Shown here piece by piece: positions 23,859-36,700 of a stretch of DNA of 64,000 nt. The number at the start of each line of letters is the position of its first letter. Positions within the stretch are counted from its first letter, which is position 1. The position numbers and the translations under genes are program-made. The notes below the pieces were generated by a model. The model was not told the DNA's origin. It saw nothing but the letters and a program-made list of their open reading frames with translations, and searched no databases. The DNA is from Lentinus brumalis (lineage: Eukaryota > Basidiomycota > Agaricomycetes > Polyporales > Polyporaceae), in assembly GCA_001792895.1 (NCBI GenBank), contig MARA01000008.1, positions 124,001 through 188,000 on the forward strand, given 5' to 3'.

Positions 23859-25398
23859 GCGAGATCTGTGTTGCTGCTGCGCGTATCTGCGGACAGGGTG
23901 ACCTCATACGACGTGCGCGCCTGCTGGCGTTGTTGAATTGGCCCGTGCAGGTGGACGCCTGCATGCAGATGAAGATCTGTGCAGTTGACAATGACAGAAG
24001 CGAGAAGCGTCTCGGGAGTGGCTGCACGCTCGTGCGCGTACGTAAACGCAGACACAACAGCAGCAGCGGACAGGGACTCTGGAAGGATCGGATGGATCGT
24101 ACGCCCGAGTGCGTGCGAGCGAGCGTGGTGTGGCAGCTCAGGCTGGGTGCCCAGGGCACCCGGATGCAGCACACGGATGGACGGGCTGGTGGACGCTGGT
24201 GCGCAATCGCAGTGCTTTCGTTGTTTATGGCTTTCGTTGCATATCGATATGGACTGTCTCATGACACCGATCGAGAAGGGGAGCGAGCGCGCGGGGCCAA
24301 AGTCTCCAGACAGGTGGGTCGGGTCGTCGCTTGCGTCCGTGTATCCGCGCCTGGTGCCAGTGTGGGGCACACGGATTTGCGGGTTGTGGGTACTGCTCGG
24401 TTCTGGGTTCTGCGAACAGAGGTTTCTCCAGGCTTCCGGGGATCCAGGACGTCGACGACTTGGGCGCGCCGCCACGGGCGAGGGTCGCGGCGGACGGAAA
24501 CGCCGAGGATAAGGCAGGATGCTTGAAGGTTTTCTTCTGACGCTTTGCCACTTGGACTGACACGAGCCACCTTTTGGACAGGGTTTGGACGCAGACAGCG
24601 ATTGATTGCGGACGGAGATGCCACTGCGCGTTTCGGACAAGACTCGGGCCCTGGGCAGGTGTGGAAGCAATTGGAGTTTGGCCGAGAGGACCTCGAACAC
24701 GTACACGATCAATATAGGTTCGGAGGCGCCCAGGAGGCGGCGAGGATTGGCAGGCGCAGCTGTGTGGTACGCCGACTGTTGGCAGTCTGCGAAGCTTTGT
24801 TGACTGTTGGCACAGATCGCTCGGGTGCGCACCTAGGGTCGGGTGCGGCGGTCGCAGCGGGAGCTAATCTGAGCTGGGAGCGGTGTGGGCGCCTGCGCGA
24901 CCCGAGGAAGAGGAGGGTTGCTGCTGGGGAGGAGCGCCGGCGGGGAGAGCGGATCTGCTGGCAGCAGGGGGCGTCGCAGCCCGCGCAGAGGAGGCTAGGG
25001 AGATTCTGAACAGGATCGCATCTGAGCAGGCGTTGATTGGGGCCGATGGACGAGAGGGGCAGGAGGGAGGCCCGGGTGTGGATGCAGCGTGAATGTGTCC
25101 GATATGGGCTGGGCATGTACGAGTATTTCTGCGCTGGCCGTGTGCAGTCCCACGATGAATCCTGCGGGGTGAACCGGCAGCGGGCGGCTGGGGGGAGGGC
25201 AGACAGGCACGTCTCGTGTCCGAAGAGCGATGTGTTTCTCGCCTGCGACGCCTGCAAACGCGCACCTTGCCATGTCCCAGAGATGTCAATCTTCTCGTTT
25301 CAGAGCCTAAGCTGTCGCCTCCCATATAACCTCCTCGTCCGTCCCAGCCAACAGCCACCTCCGCCCCCGCCAGCAGCCCCCGCAGAGCACCGTGCCTG
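23859..25398. other. intergenic, nothing recognised
   Basis: GC-rich spacer between EXO1 and the duplicated segment. Several overlapping open frames on both strands are low-complexity and carry no domain motif. It should contain the promoter of the zinc-finger gene starting at 25445; this upstream DNA is not shared with the second copy. Confidence 0.45.
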
Positions 25399-25444
25399 CT
25401 TCGCCCCCGCCTCCGCCTCCGCGCCCCGATCCATCGCCCCGCAC

Positions 25445-27176
25445 ATGCCCGGCGCCTGGCCTGCAGATACCATGTCGAACCACGCACACCTCGACGGCCA
25501 CGACCCGAGTACGCTCCATAGATTCCAGCACGCCAATGCCCCCTACTACCTCGCCCACCCCCAGCCCGGCCTCGAGCCCCTCTCGACCGCCTTCCAGTCG
25601 CGCCAGCAGCCGTGGATGCTCAACGTGCACACAAACTACGCCCCCACCCCGACCGCGCCCCCGCCTTCTACGCGGGCGGCCCGGACGCCCAGATGGTAGG
25701 CTACCCCGAGTCCTCCCAGCGCACCCTCCTCCACGACGCGGCGTACGCGAACATGTACGCCGTCCCCTTCGCCGGTGCGTACCAGGGCTCGTACTCGCCC
25801 GCGTCCGCCACCCCCGCCGAGGAGCTGCAGAACGCGCTCGACTCCCACAGCCTCACGCGCACCGGCTACCGCGGCGTGCAGAACATGCCCGAGCGCCGCA
25901 CGAGCTTCAGCATGCCCGAGCAGTACCTCCCCGGCCGCGGCGAGCACCACATGTACAGCCCAGGCGCGCCAGCCCGCTTCCCCGCCGCGCCCGGCGGCTC
26001 GCCCGCGTCGTACCCTGCGCCGCCGCACAACCATGCACACTACGCGCCGCCGTCGCCGTACCCGCACCTTTCCTCGTCCGACGCCGCGTCCCTGATCGAC
26101 GTGCACTCGCCGCGCTCCGCGTCCGCGCCGTACCCCGTCCCGATGCGGCGCGACTCGATGGACTCGGTGTCGGTGCCGGACCCGATCAGCCCGTCGTCTG
26201 TCCCCGGGCTCGTGTTCGACGAGGGCGACTACGACGACGACTCGGAGAGCAGCCTGCCGTCCGCCGCGAGCGACGTGCAGCGCCTGCCGTACCGCTCCGC
26301 GCACGCGAGCGAGGAGCGCGACTTTGAGCACCACCACCACGCCGCGGGCAGGGAGTGGGGCGCGCGGCGGCGTACGAGGCGTCTGCGGTCGGCCTCGACG
26401 ATGCGGCGCGCCAGGCTGCGCGCAGTCCGGATCCGCAGGGCGACAACGAGCACTCGCCGGTCACGCCGTCAGAGGGCGGGCACGAGCGTGCGCGGCCGCC
26501 GCAGAAGAAGTCGAAGATGCACCAGTGCACGATCTGTCTGAAGATGTTCCCCGACCGAGCGGGCTGGCGACGCACATGAACTCGCATTCGGGCGCGAAAC
26601 GTGAGTACAGTTGGCGCGGTGGATGATGAGGGCGTTTGCTGACATGCATTCGGATTCCCAGCATTCAAGTGTCCGATACCGACGTGCACGAAGAGCTTCG
26701 CGGTGCGCTCGAACGCGAAACGGCACCTGCGCACGCACGGGATCTTCCCGACGTCCGAGCACGGGAGCACGTCGCCCTCGCAGTTCACGGTCGGGTTCGA
26801 CACGCCGCTCGTCTCCGAGGTGCACGAGGCGGGCAAGCTGCCGTCGAAGCTGCGGTGGGTGCCGCCGAGCCTGTCGACGCGCACGAACGTGGACTATCTG
26901 CGGGGGGACGCGGCGAGCGACTCGGAGGACGAGTACTACCAGGCGTCGTGCCCGCTGCTGCCGCTGCCGCTGCCGCCGGTGACGCCGTCGAGTCCGTCGT
27001 GGGGCGAGGAGGCGTACGAGGAGCGGAATTCGTACGAGCCTGCGGAGAGCGCGCCGTACATCTCGAGCCAGGTGAGCACCGATCCGAGCCTGGCTGCGCG
27101 TGTGCTCACCATGACGCGACTTCTGCAGTGGCGCTCGCTCCCTGGCCCAGCAATCGCGTCCCCGACCAGTTTCTGA
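25445..27176 (+). CDS. C2H2 zinc-finger protein, copy 1 (frameshifted)
   Basis: Probable transcription factor. From ATG 25445 (MPGAWPADTMSNHAHL) the protein is Tyr/Pro/Ser/His-rich and disordered, with an acidic patch (FDEGDYDDDSESS), then two zinc fingers. Finger 1 spans the end of exon 1 (CTICLKMF, then His-x3-His). Finger 2 opens exon 2 (FKCPIPTCTKSFAV, C-x4-C-x12-H-x3-H) after an intron at 26601-26661. Compared with copy 2, this copy has three one-base deletions: in a C run at 25641-25645, near 26354-26366, and in finger 1 near 26548-26552. As written it cannot make the intact protein; either it is a pseudogene or the bases were lost in assembly. The C-terminus may include a last short intron ending at about 27128. 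Confidence 0.7.
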
Positions 27177-28726
27177 GCTGGCGCCCGAGTGCCCGTGCTT
27201 CTTGGTTCGAGCCGTGCCCGTCGCTCTCTCCGTCTTCTTTCTTGCGCCCCCGCCTGCTGCATCGCGCCCGCATCTTCCCGCCATCTGACCGTCTCTTCTA
27301 CGCTACGCCATCTGCCTCGTGTTGCTCTCCTTGCTTGCTCTATTTCTTATTACGGCGACCTCGAACGGCGGACAGGTGCACGACCACGGCGCGGCCACAC
27401 GTCGATGCCCACCCCGTCCACGACCACGTCCATGACCATGACACGACACGATCTTGCGAAGAAGGGGGTATCGCAATTGGCCCCGTGCCTTCTCGTCCTA
27501 TCCCAGCTGCTGTCCAGCGTCCTGCCCGTGCCCCGCGGTCGGATTCATATCACTCTCCCTCTCCCTGTTCCTATCCCTATCCCTATCCTGCTGCCATCGC
27601 CCATCCGCGCACCCATCGATACAGCCCCCCGCAGCGTTGTCCCCACGCCCCGCCTCCTACCTCGCTCCTCGCGCCTCGCGCCTAGCCGTACGCACCCGTA
27701 CCCGTATACATATACCATGTAGCTTGAATTAGCATGCTTGCCAGTGAGACCCCCGCACCCCGTCTGAGCCTGCGCATCTGTACCAATAGCCACATTGCCT
27801 TCGCTCTGCTCTGTCTGTTCTGTTCTGTAGTACGCATACCATACTCCGTGTCCGCATGCACGCGCACCTGCACCCTCTAGAGTCCCTAATCGCACGAAAT
27901 ACATGTTTCAATAGCCATAGCCCCTCTCTGTCCGAGTCTGATGCCGTGTGCGGCTCGAGTTCGTGTGCTTGGTGCGTGTGCTGGGTTGGATACCACTAGT
28001 ACTGACATGACGCCTGCGTGTGGCTTCTGGCTCAGACTCGGAGCGTCATGAACGAGCTCCAATGTGTTCATAAGGAGGATGTGGACGACTCGGATACGGG
28101 CGCAGATACCGCTAGCCTCTTGCCACGGATAGCGTCCGGCGATGCGGCCCTGCAGGCTGCAGCGACTGCAACCGCAACACTCTGCAGAACTCTGAGCCTG
28201 TCATTATTGTTAGACTGGTGCGGTGCGACCGAGCCCGGCACTGGCACTGGCAGGGTGTGTGGCCGGGAGGGAGCGTCCCAGGCCAGATTAGCCTATACCC
28301 TATACGCATCGTCGATGGGTCCGTGCTGCACGAGAACCCGAACGCACGCTGCGGGAGAACCGTGGGCCTGCCAGAGAACCCAGTACTCAGTACTCAGTAC
28401 TCAGTGCCCAGAAGCCACACACGGACACGGGGCGGGAGAAGTACAGTTGACAAACGGCCTCGTGGGCGTTGGGCGTTGGGCGTTGGGCACGTCATGCATG
28501 CACCCATGGCCAGTAATTACTAGTTACTTGTTGGCAACTGCTATCAAACCCTATCGCCCGCTGCACGCACGACGCATCGTTATCGCGGCCTCCCATCGCT
28601 CCCTGCCACCTGCTGTGACCTGTAGGCTGTAGCCTGCGGCCTGTGGTACTCCTTCCCTTCGATCTGGCCGCTGCGGCTGGGCCTCGACCGCCGTGCGCAA
28701 TCGCAATCGCAGCCGTCATTTCGCGA

Positions 28727-29897
28727 CTAGCTAGCGACTCGAGGCTGGCTGCTCGTGCTGGGCCGGCCGTAGATGACGCGGTTCACGAGCCCGAGGGGTA
28801 TATCATACAGCTCGAAGATGGCGTCCGGCCGCGCATGCGCGAGATACGGGTTGCTGTTGCTGCGCCCGGCGGTAGTGGCACTGGGAGGAGGAGGCTCGCT
28901 GTGGTTGCGGCCCAAATTAGATGCGGGCTCGGACGAGGCGTCAACGTTCTCGTCACGGGCGGCAGGCGGAAGATGCGCCTTGGAATCTGTGGCGCAGAAG
29001 CCGTTCCCAGGCGTGTTAGCACTCGTGCATAGTTATAGTTAGTTGCCAGGGCCCGGGAGCTGGGAGCTGGGAGAGCGAAGAGGGAGGGAAGAGCTGAGCT
29101 TTGATCCCGCGGCTCGCTGGGAGATGGTGTGATGTGGGACGGTGGGAAGGTGGGACGGGAAGACGAGCAGGGGAGTGGCTAGACGGACGACGGGCGGACG
29201 GACTCACCCGTTATCGTGCGCATGTCGGAGAAGGCGGGCGTGCCGGCGAGGGCGAGGGCGAAATACGTGAAGTAGGTGAGCAGCACGAGGACCATCCCGT
29301 ATGCCGGGATCAGGAGCGACCATTCCCTGCGGCGGCACGGCGGCACACAGCAAGTGCGAGTCAGCAAAACCACACAACGCCGGCGGGAGCGACGGGTGTG
29401 TGGATCGGTCGATTGGCGGTACGCGAGCGCGGGCGATGCACGATGCACAGTGGAACGGTGCGTGATGGCCCGGCGGAGATTGACGGCCTGGCGTGAGCGG
29501 ACGGACGGCAGTAATACGCTGGAGTGAGCACGCACCGGTTCGGGTACCACGATACGCCCAGGGCGAGGATGCGCTCGTCGGGGAGGAAGGCCCAGAGGAG
29601 GTAGAGCACGAAGAGGAGGTACGTCGAGGTCCAGGCGACGAAGCCGTAGAACTCGGGGGCACGGCTGCGGGAGTCGGCCGGGTGGAGAGGCGGGTACGGG
29701 GCGAGAGGCGAGGTCGGGGAGGTCGGTGCGTCGGGCTCCCTCTCGGAGACGAACGCCTCCGAGCCTGAGCCTGAGCCCGTGTCCGAGCCGTCTCCCGTGC
29801 CCGAGTCCGAGCGTGCATAGGGTCCCATGGCCCTGCTGGCCTCGGGTGCGGATGGTTCGGCGTCGGAGCGCAGAGACGGCACGCCCGTCTTGCGCAT
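28727..29897 (-). CDS. GPI19: PIG-P / GPI19, GPI-GlcNAc transferase subunit, copy 1
   Basis: Subunit of the ER-membrane complex that transfers N-acetylglucosamine to phosphatidylinositol, the first step of GPI-anchor synthesis. Three exons (29897-29536, 29326-29208, 28986-28727) splice in matching phases to 246 residues with one stop. After a disordered Ser/Glu/Pro-rich N-terminus, EFYGFVAWTSTYLLFVLYLLW forms helix 1 and LLIPAYGMVLVLLTYFTYFA helix 2, separated by PDERILALGVSWYPNREW. The C-terminus carries the family's ELYDIPLGLVNRVIY. These are the defining PIG-P features. The fungal N-terminal extension and a long linker before ELYDIPL make it larger than mammalian PIG-P. The start at 29897 is the first in-frame ATG. 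Copy 2 at 42267-43482 is also intact. Confidence 0.92.
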
Positions 29898-30443
29898 GCT
29901 GCTGCCCGTCACGGTGCTCTGGAGTCTGGCAGCTTGAGGTCTGCTAGTGGCTGGCGATAGCAAACAGGGAGGGCATCAGTCATCCGCAGGACGGTGCCAG
30001 TGTGGTGGGAGTCGCGCCCCAAGTCCGAGGCCGCCTATCTGCGGAGGCTTTCTGCCGTCTGCGGGCGATCTGGCCCGGGGGAGCGGGGACGAAGGCTAAA
30101 CTCACTCCGGTGGGATTTCCGAGCCGTCGCGAGGGTGCCGGGCCCAATGGGCGGACGGATGGCTGGGTGCGAAACTTGCTGGGCTGGGTGCTTGTCGCGA
30201 AGTCGCGATGGTCCGACCGGCCGAGCTTCGAGCGGTTTTCTTCCCTGCGAAGTGCAGATACGGGGACGCCCTGGCCCCTGGGCTTGTGCTCTGGGAGGTG
30301 TCTGGGTGGCTACACGTAAGGTGAGGGTAAGCGATAAGTAGCGCGTGCGGTTTGCGGACGACACAGCACACACGCGCCACCGTGACTGTGACGATCGGCT
30401 TTGATCGTGACACCGCGTTGTGGAGCGGGTCTGTTTGTTCCGT

Positions 30444-30453
30444 CATCAGCAAA
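30444..30453 (+). repeat. Plavaka left terminal inverted repeat
   Basis: CATCAGCAAA, followed by GTCCCAAAACG. Matches the reverse complement of the right end at all ten positions. Confidence 0.65.
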
Positions 30454-31026
30454 GTCCCAAAACGATGGCGGGCGCGTGCAAGCGCATGCAAGCACCACAA
30501 TCGCTCGCAAGCGGCGCGGCGATCCCAAGCGCATACATAGAACCCTCGACACATTGCAATCGCTACAATCTCCCCGTCAGTCGATTGCGGTCGCTCGCAA
30601 GAGCCGCGAGCGCGTGTCGCGCTCGCCGTCGAATGTCGCTCTTGTTGGCGAATGCAACGTTTGGCAAAACCTATCGCGCGCGGCCGCAGGTAGGACGAAT
30701 GGGGCAGATAGGGTGCCCCCGGATTATTGCGGGCAGTCAATGGAGGTTCTCCAGATGCTCGCGGCGACGCGAGGTAGCAAGGTAGTGTAGCAAGCAAATA
30801 TTATTGCGGTTCATCTAACATAGCATACATGGCAGCGAGCAAACGGGTCCGGAAAACATACGGTGAGCATTAGTAGCAGGAAATACAGGGAGCATCCATA
30901 CGGGTCCAGCGCAACCGAGGAGACGAGCAGAGCAGCGAAATACAGCAGCGGAGTTCAAGACGGCTCCCGGTCGGGAGCATTTTGAGGAGGTGTTGAGGGT
31001 GTGCGCACGCTGGCGGCGTCCGATTC

Positions 31027-33198
31027 CTAGGCAGCCTCCTGGGTCCGAGCCTGGCCGTTGGGGTCCGAGCCAGTAGGGTCCTCGCCGTTCGGGTTCGCTC
31101 CGTTCGGGTTCGCGCCGTTCGGGTTCGCGCCAGAGGGTGAGGCAGCGCGAGGAGCCTCGGATGCCGCCTGCGCGGCCGCGCGTGCCTTCCGCTGTTCTGC
31201 GAGGATCTCCTCCTGGGTCTGCGTGGAGCCTCCTGCGCGGCGAGACTTCTTCTTGCGGCGTGTCTGACCTGTGCTGTCGTCGCCGTAGACAGAGCTAGAA
31301 TAGATCAAATGTCAGTAGTTGAGAAGAAGCGATGAAATTGAAAGAGCGTTACGAGTTCCACCACGAGAGCGTCTCGTTGGCCCAGATCTCGTCGTCGAAT
31401 AGAGCGACCAGCCGCTTGAAGAAGGCTGGGCCACTGAACTCACCGTCGTTCTCTTCCCAGCTTGGGCAGGAAGAGAGGACATTGCGCCACTGTGTCACAG
31501 GAAGTCAGCCAACTAGCACTTGAGAGGAACATGCTATAGTACGATACCAATGTCGCCACGTAGGCGATGCTTCGCGGCTCCACGTTGCGGATCTTGTAGA
31601 TGTGCGAGATGCATCCACGGCCCATTGACCTAGCTCCGGGAGGCATGGTGATGGAGCTGGGGCTGCAGAAGATACCGCGGAGTGCCTGCAAAGTGCGATG
31701 AATCAGCTCGTGTGCCTCGACTCCGGAACGGGTCATCATAAGTATGTCGCCATGGGAATGACTTACCTTCAGCGTTGATTCGCCCTGACAGAGGCCTTTC
31801 CAGAGGTCGAACGGGTCGAACTCGCCAGCGGGGTACAGGAAGTATGGGTTGTCGCGATGGTCGATGTCGATGTCTCCACCGAGCACTGAATGACAGAATC
31901 TGAGAACCAACGGTTAGCGCGGTGCCGTCGTGACAGTTGGCACTCACTCTTCAGGGTCGTCGATGAACTCCTCAAGGGCGCTGGTTGGGACGAGCTGCAG
32001 CGCCGTCCAGCATGCATGGAACCCGAAGAAGTGCTTGTCCTTGCGCTCTTTGGCGGTGATAGGTGGAGTGACGAGTCTGCCGCCATGGAGCGTGATGGGG
32101 GGCACGATTTCAGCGGCCAACTTCTTGAGAGTGTTCACATCTGTCGCGCGTGCCTGACGCGCGTGAGTATCAATCTGGAACAAGGTTAGTGATATCCGGC
32201 AAGCAAACTGACAACTTACAAAGCTTCCGATGAGAAGCGTCTCCGTCGCACGGCCCACGAGATGCGGGAGCATGTTCGAGAAGAACGGCACGTTCTCCTT
32301 GAGCCATTCAAACGTGAACAAGCAGTCACGCTCGTGCTCGAGGCGGGCACGCTGCTTTGCGCCGAGTCTGATAGTTGGAGGTGTCAGCATAGATGCTACC
32401 ACATACAACTCGACTTACGAGGCCTCCGGGACCAGCCAGCGCTCAGGCGTGCCGGTGTACCACATCATGCCGATGGTCATGACCTCCGAGATGTCCAAGT
32501 GTGGGTTCGTCATGCGGGGGAGTAGGCGGCTCTTCTTCGCCAGCTGCCCAGCAGGAGACGACTTGTCCCTATACATGTACATTTTTATGAGCACGAGCAA
32601 GAGAATGCAACAAACTGACTTACTTAATCGACCACTTGTCACACTTAGCTGCCTTTAAGGCCTTGACGAGCAACCGGGTGAAAGACGGGGTGAATGAGGA
32701 AGCATACGCGTCCGCCGCTGCTTCCGCGTTGATCTCACCATCCGGGTCCTCCTCCTCGGGCGGTGGAGAACGCGGGCTCTCCTGTCGTCGAGACCGACGG
32801 CGACGAGTAGACGACCGCCCGCGAGATTGCCCTGGGCGACCGGGCGACGTGTTGTCCCGGTGCTGATCGCGCCGCCCAGGGCTGCGCGAGCGTGAAGAAT
32901 CAGTCCGCTCGCGGCGCGGTGCGCCTCGCTGAGGAGGCCAGGGCCTTGGTAACGCTTGCTGGCTTGAAGGAGGCTCTTGAGAACCCGGGGCGGCGGAAGC
33001 TTGGCTACCATAAAACTGCGCCCAGAGCTGTTCGGGTGTCAAGCCCGGAGGAGGCTGTCGTGAAGGGTCTTGCTGAGGGTGATCGTGTGCAGGGTTCTGA
33101 GCCCGACGAGGGTCGTACCCAGGGTGGTACTGACCACGGTGAGGCGAAGAAGGCATGGGAGGAGGGGCTCTGCACGCAGAGTGTGGGTATATGCGCAT
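31027..33198 (-). CDS. DUF6698-family protein carried by the Plavaka element
   Basis: About eight exons read cleanly on the minus strand. Starts at 33198 or, more likely, 33156 (MPSSPHRGQYHP) are possible because the upstream ATG falls inside a palindromic promoter repeat. The N-terminal 150 residues are Pro/Ser/Arg-rich with RS-like dipeptides (RSRSPGRRDQ, RRRRSRRQESPRS). The C-terminal two thirds carry DUF6698 signatures: the DxxTLKKLAAEIVPPI block, GFHACWTALQLVP, FDPFDLWKGLCQGESTLK, ALRGIFCSPSSI, then ISHIYKIRNVEPRSIAYVATL and a final WANETLSWWNS. The last exon ends with repeats of GANPN and the tail QARTQEAA. DUF6698 has no known activity. Its place between the inverted repeats, back-to-back with the transposase, makes it element cargo. 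Confidence 0.75.
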
Positions 33199-33250
33199 AG
33201 AAGTGAATGTATGCGCATAGGACGCGCATATATACGTGTATATGCGCGTT
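33188..33250. promoter_or_regulatory. palindromic TATGCGCATA cluster in divergent promoter
   Basis: TATGCGCATA occurs perfectly at about 33190-33199 and 33210-33219, with related CGCGCATATATACG and GTATATGCGCG just after. The motif is its own reverse complement and contains TATA-like cores. It sits at the 5' end of the DUF6698 gene, in the spacer shared with the transposase, so it could be a control site for either gene. Confidence 0.45.
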
Positions 33251-33745
33251 CTACGCGTTGCAGAAGACTTACTGGGGGTTGGGGCGGTGGTAGCTCATCT
33301 TGAATGCCGCAGTACACGATGGTGGAGAAGCTGGAGGTAGAGACGAGAGATGAGGCCAAGGAGAGTGACGAGGAGAGTCTTGAAGGGACCGCGCACTGGG
33401 ATGGTGGTGGTCTGAAGGAGAGCAGGAGCAGCGGGGTAGACACGCTTATATGGTGCCCCGCTGCCCCACATTCAGAGTGACAGCTTGTGAGCTAGAGGGT
33501 ACGGGGTGAGTGAAGAGGTCCGTGCGGGCATAACCCCAGCTTGGGGTCACCACTCCATTAGGCAGGTGCGCGACGCGACGCGCTGAGCATGTGACCGCGT
33601 CTCGGGCTTCCATGCAGCCTCACGCTGGCAGCGCTGCGAGCCCAAGCGCACACCTTATCATTGCATCCACCACCATCGCTGACGGTCGTCCGCTTGGATG
33701 GCCCGTCTTTTCCTCTACTTATTACTCTTGCTTACTTTGTTCTGC

Positions 33746-36700
33746 ATGCCCACCTGCTCAGAATGTGACCTGGAGGTCAAGAACTTCAAGCTGCACGCGA
33801 CATCGTGCAAAGCACTCCTCGACGTCCTCGACAACGGGCCTGCACTCAAGCGCAAGCATCGCGAGGAGGAGCTAGAGCGGCAGGCGAAGCAGAGGAGGCT
33901 AGACGAGGAGCAAGCAGTCCGGGAAGCCGCTGAGCGGAGGATCGAGAACGGCGACAGGTGCGTGCAGCGCCTGCTGGTTTTCCATTCATCTACTGAACTA
34001 CATACAGCTGGAGCTGGAGGCACTCCAAGCTCCCCCGGAAGTCTTCACCCGTTCTGGTCGCCGACGTCGTGCACCAGCACGGGTGCAGAATATGCTCCCG
34101 ACCACGCTCGCCGGTCTGCCCGAGCAGCTGCGTCCACGGCGTCCGCCTTCTCCCCTCCTGCCCCGATCCAACAAGACCCCCACGCGAACACACTCCACCG
34201 CCTATCGCACCTTCTGAGCCCATCAACACCCGTCCCAACCGCTTCGGGGTATTCCGCCAGTATTATCCAGCTCTACCCTCGCACGACCCGGAAGATGGAC
34301 TCACCATCAATGCGTTCACGGACTCGCATACGCACACACGCCCTCCTGTGAACCCAGCGGAGCGGGACCCTGTGCGTCCTTTTGGCACTCGCGTTGTTGA
34401 GGCGCTCCAATCTGCAGCGGACGCCACGTTCGCACCGTTCGCCAACATCAATATATTCAAGTGCATGCGGTGGCTGTATAACGGAACCACGCAGAAGACC
34501 CCGGGCGAGCTCACTAAGCTCATCCGCGACGTGTTTATGGCACCTGAATACGTCCGGAAGACCTCGAGAACTTCGATGCGCGCGCGAGAACGAACGTCTC
34601 GACAAGTTCCTTGCAACATCGAATGCCTTCTCAGCAGACGACGGCTGGCGTCAGGCCAGCGTGGAGCTCCGTCTGCCCAAAGAAGGTGTTGCGCACACCA
34701 GTGAGGACGCTGCGCCCACTTTCAAGGTTGTCAATGTCTTCGTGCGATCACTCACTGAAGTCATCAAAGCCGGATACCAGGAGTCGCGCGCGACGCGCTT
34801 TCACCTCTTCCCCTTCAAGCTCGTCTGGCAACGCAAGCCGGCTTCGCCGGGTGCCCCTGCTCCTCCTCCGATGCGCTTGTGGTCCGACACGTATAACTCT
34901 GACGCGATGCTTGAGGACCATGAGAAGATCCAGGAGAAGGCGCGCACAGACCGCGAGCCTGGCGACACCGAGGATGTCGAGTATGCGTCGCGCCCATCCT
35001 CCTATACTCGGACTCGACACATCTCGCAAGTTTTGGAACGGCAGCGCTATGGCCGATCTACTCATTCTTTGGCGCGCTCACCAAGTACATCCGCTGTCGA
35101 CCGAACGCTTTCGCCGCGCACCATATTGCGTATATACCCTCGGTAGGCACTCATTATCCCGCCAGTCAGCGAACTAACACGAGTCCAATAGTTGCCGGCA
35201 TCAATTCAACAGGCTTACCGTGACATATTCGGCACGTCGGCGTCCACTGCGACACTGAAGATGTGCAAGCGCGACCTGATGCAGCAAATCTGGCATCTCC
35301 TCCTCGACGAGGAGTTCATTAAGGCCTACGTCCACGGGATTCTCGTCAAGTGCGGAGATGGCGTAACACGTCGCCTCTTCCCGCGGATCCCTCAATATTC
35401 TGCTGACTACCCGGAGAAGTAAGTCGTTGGCTGTCCATATATACACCTCACTGACAGCACTTCATAGGTGCCTCATTGCTTGTATCAAGCACCTTGCTGG
35501 ATTCCCGTGCCCAGCATGCCTGATGCCCAAGGACGACATCGACAACATGGGTACCGTCAATGACATGAGAAACCGGACACGGCTCCGAAGGACCCTTGCG
35601 AACGATCGCTACGTCCGGGAGACGGTGAAGACGGCCAGGAAGAAGATTTTCGAGCAAGGTTATGCGCCTGAAGGTGCGACTGTCGACGATGCTCTCAAGC
35701 TCACATCCATCACTTCGAGCCGTGTAAGACAGCTTGCTTCCCATGTCGCGATCCTCATTGATTCTAATGGTATCCGCAGAGTGCATTTGCAGATAAGCTC
35801 GCCAAGTATGGGCTGAACGTCTACGACATTCTCGTGCCCGACCTCATGCATGAGTTCGAACTGGGTGTCTGGAAGTTCGTCTTCACACACCTCGTCCGGG
35901 TGCTGATCGCCGCCGGCGGCGATCGTGTTCAGGAAATGGACAGGCGGTGAGTCATACATTTAGTCTAGTCTGTTACATTCTGACTGGCGATATCGACCCG
36001 CAGCTTTGCGTTGATGCCAACGTTTGGGCGCGATACCATTCGACGCTTTGGAGCAAATGTGTCAGCAATGAAGAAGCTTGCTGCGCGCGATTTCGAGGAC
36101 ATCCTACAGGTGTGATGCGATGCCATGCGCAGTTGTATGAGTCGTTACTCACCGATGTTCTAGTGCTCGTATTTTGTATTTGAAGGCTTGCTCGATGAGC
36201 CCTATAACGACCACGTCCTCAAGCTTATATCTGTCCTCGCCACCTGGCACGCACTGGCCAAGCTGCGCCTGCACTCGGAGGCCACGCTAACATACTTCGA
36301 GCAGGTCACAAAGAAGCTTGGTGAAGCAATGCGCGCATTCGAACGCCATGTCTGCTCGGCATTCGACACCCGGGAACTGCCATCGGAGACGATTGCGCGG
36401 CAGCGACGCAAGGCAAGGAAGTCAGCTGCGACCTCGGGACAGCAAGACACTGGTGCCTCGGATGCGCAATCGGGCAATGTTCGGGCAGCGAAGAAGAAGA
36501 AGTTCAACAAGAGGACATACAAGTACCATCGTCTGGGCGACTACGTAGCTTCTATCCGCCGTCACGGAACCACTGACAACACGAGCACACAGCCTGTAAG
36601 TACGATGGTCTCATTTGATCGACCTCACTGACGTTCTGCTAGGGCGAACTTGAGCACAAACGCGTAAAGCGTTTCTACGCGCTCACAAACAAAAATGTCA

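Larger units (their letters stand above)
25399..30441. repeat. segmental duplication, copy 1
   Basis: About 5.04 kb is repeated in the same orientation at 38939-44026, with scattered substitutions and many small indels (by eye only a few percent divergence). Homology begins at CTTCGCCCCCGCC and ends at GTCTGTTTGTT, immediately before the left inverted repeat of the Plavaka element. Both copies carry a C2H2 zinc-finger gene and a convergent PIG-P gene. Copy spacing changes from 13,539 nt at the start to about 13,583 nt at the end, reflecting net indels. Confidence 0.95.

Noticed and set aside
25636..26340. Long minus-strand open frame (about 234 codons) rich in Arg and Val
   Set aside because: It is the antisense of the GC-rich zinc-finger exon, where high third-position GC removes stops. 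Composition is Arg/Val/Gly only, no motif, and the same shadow appears in copy 2.
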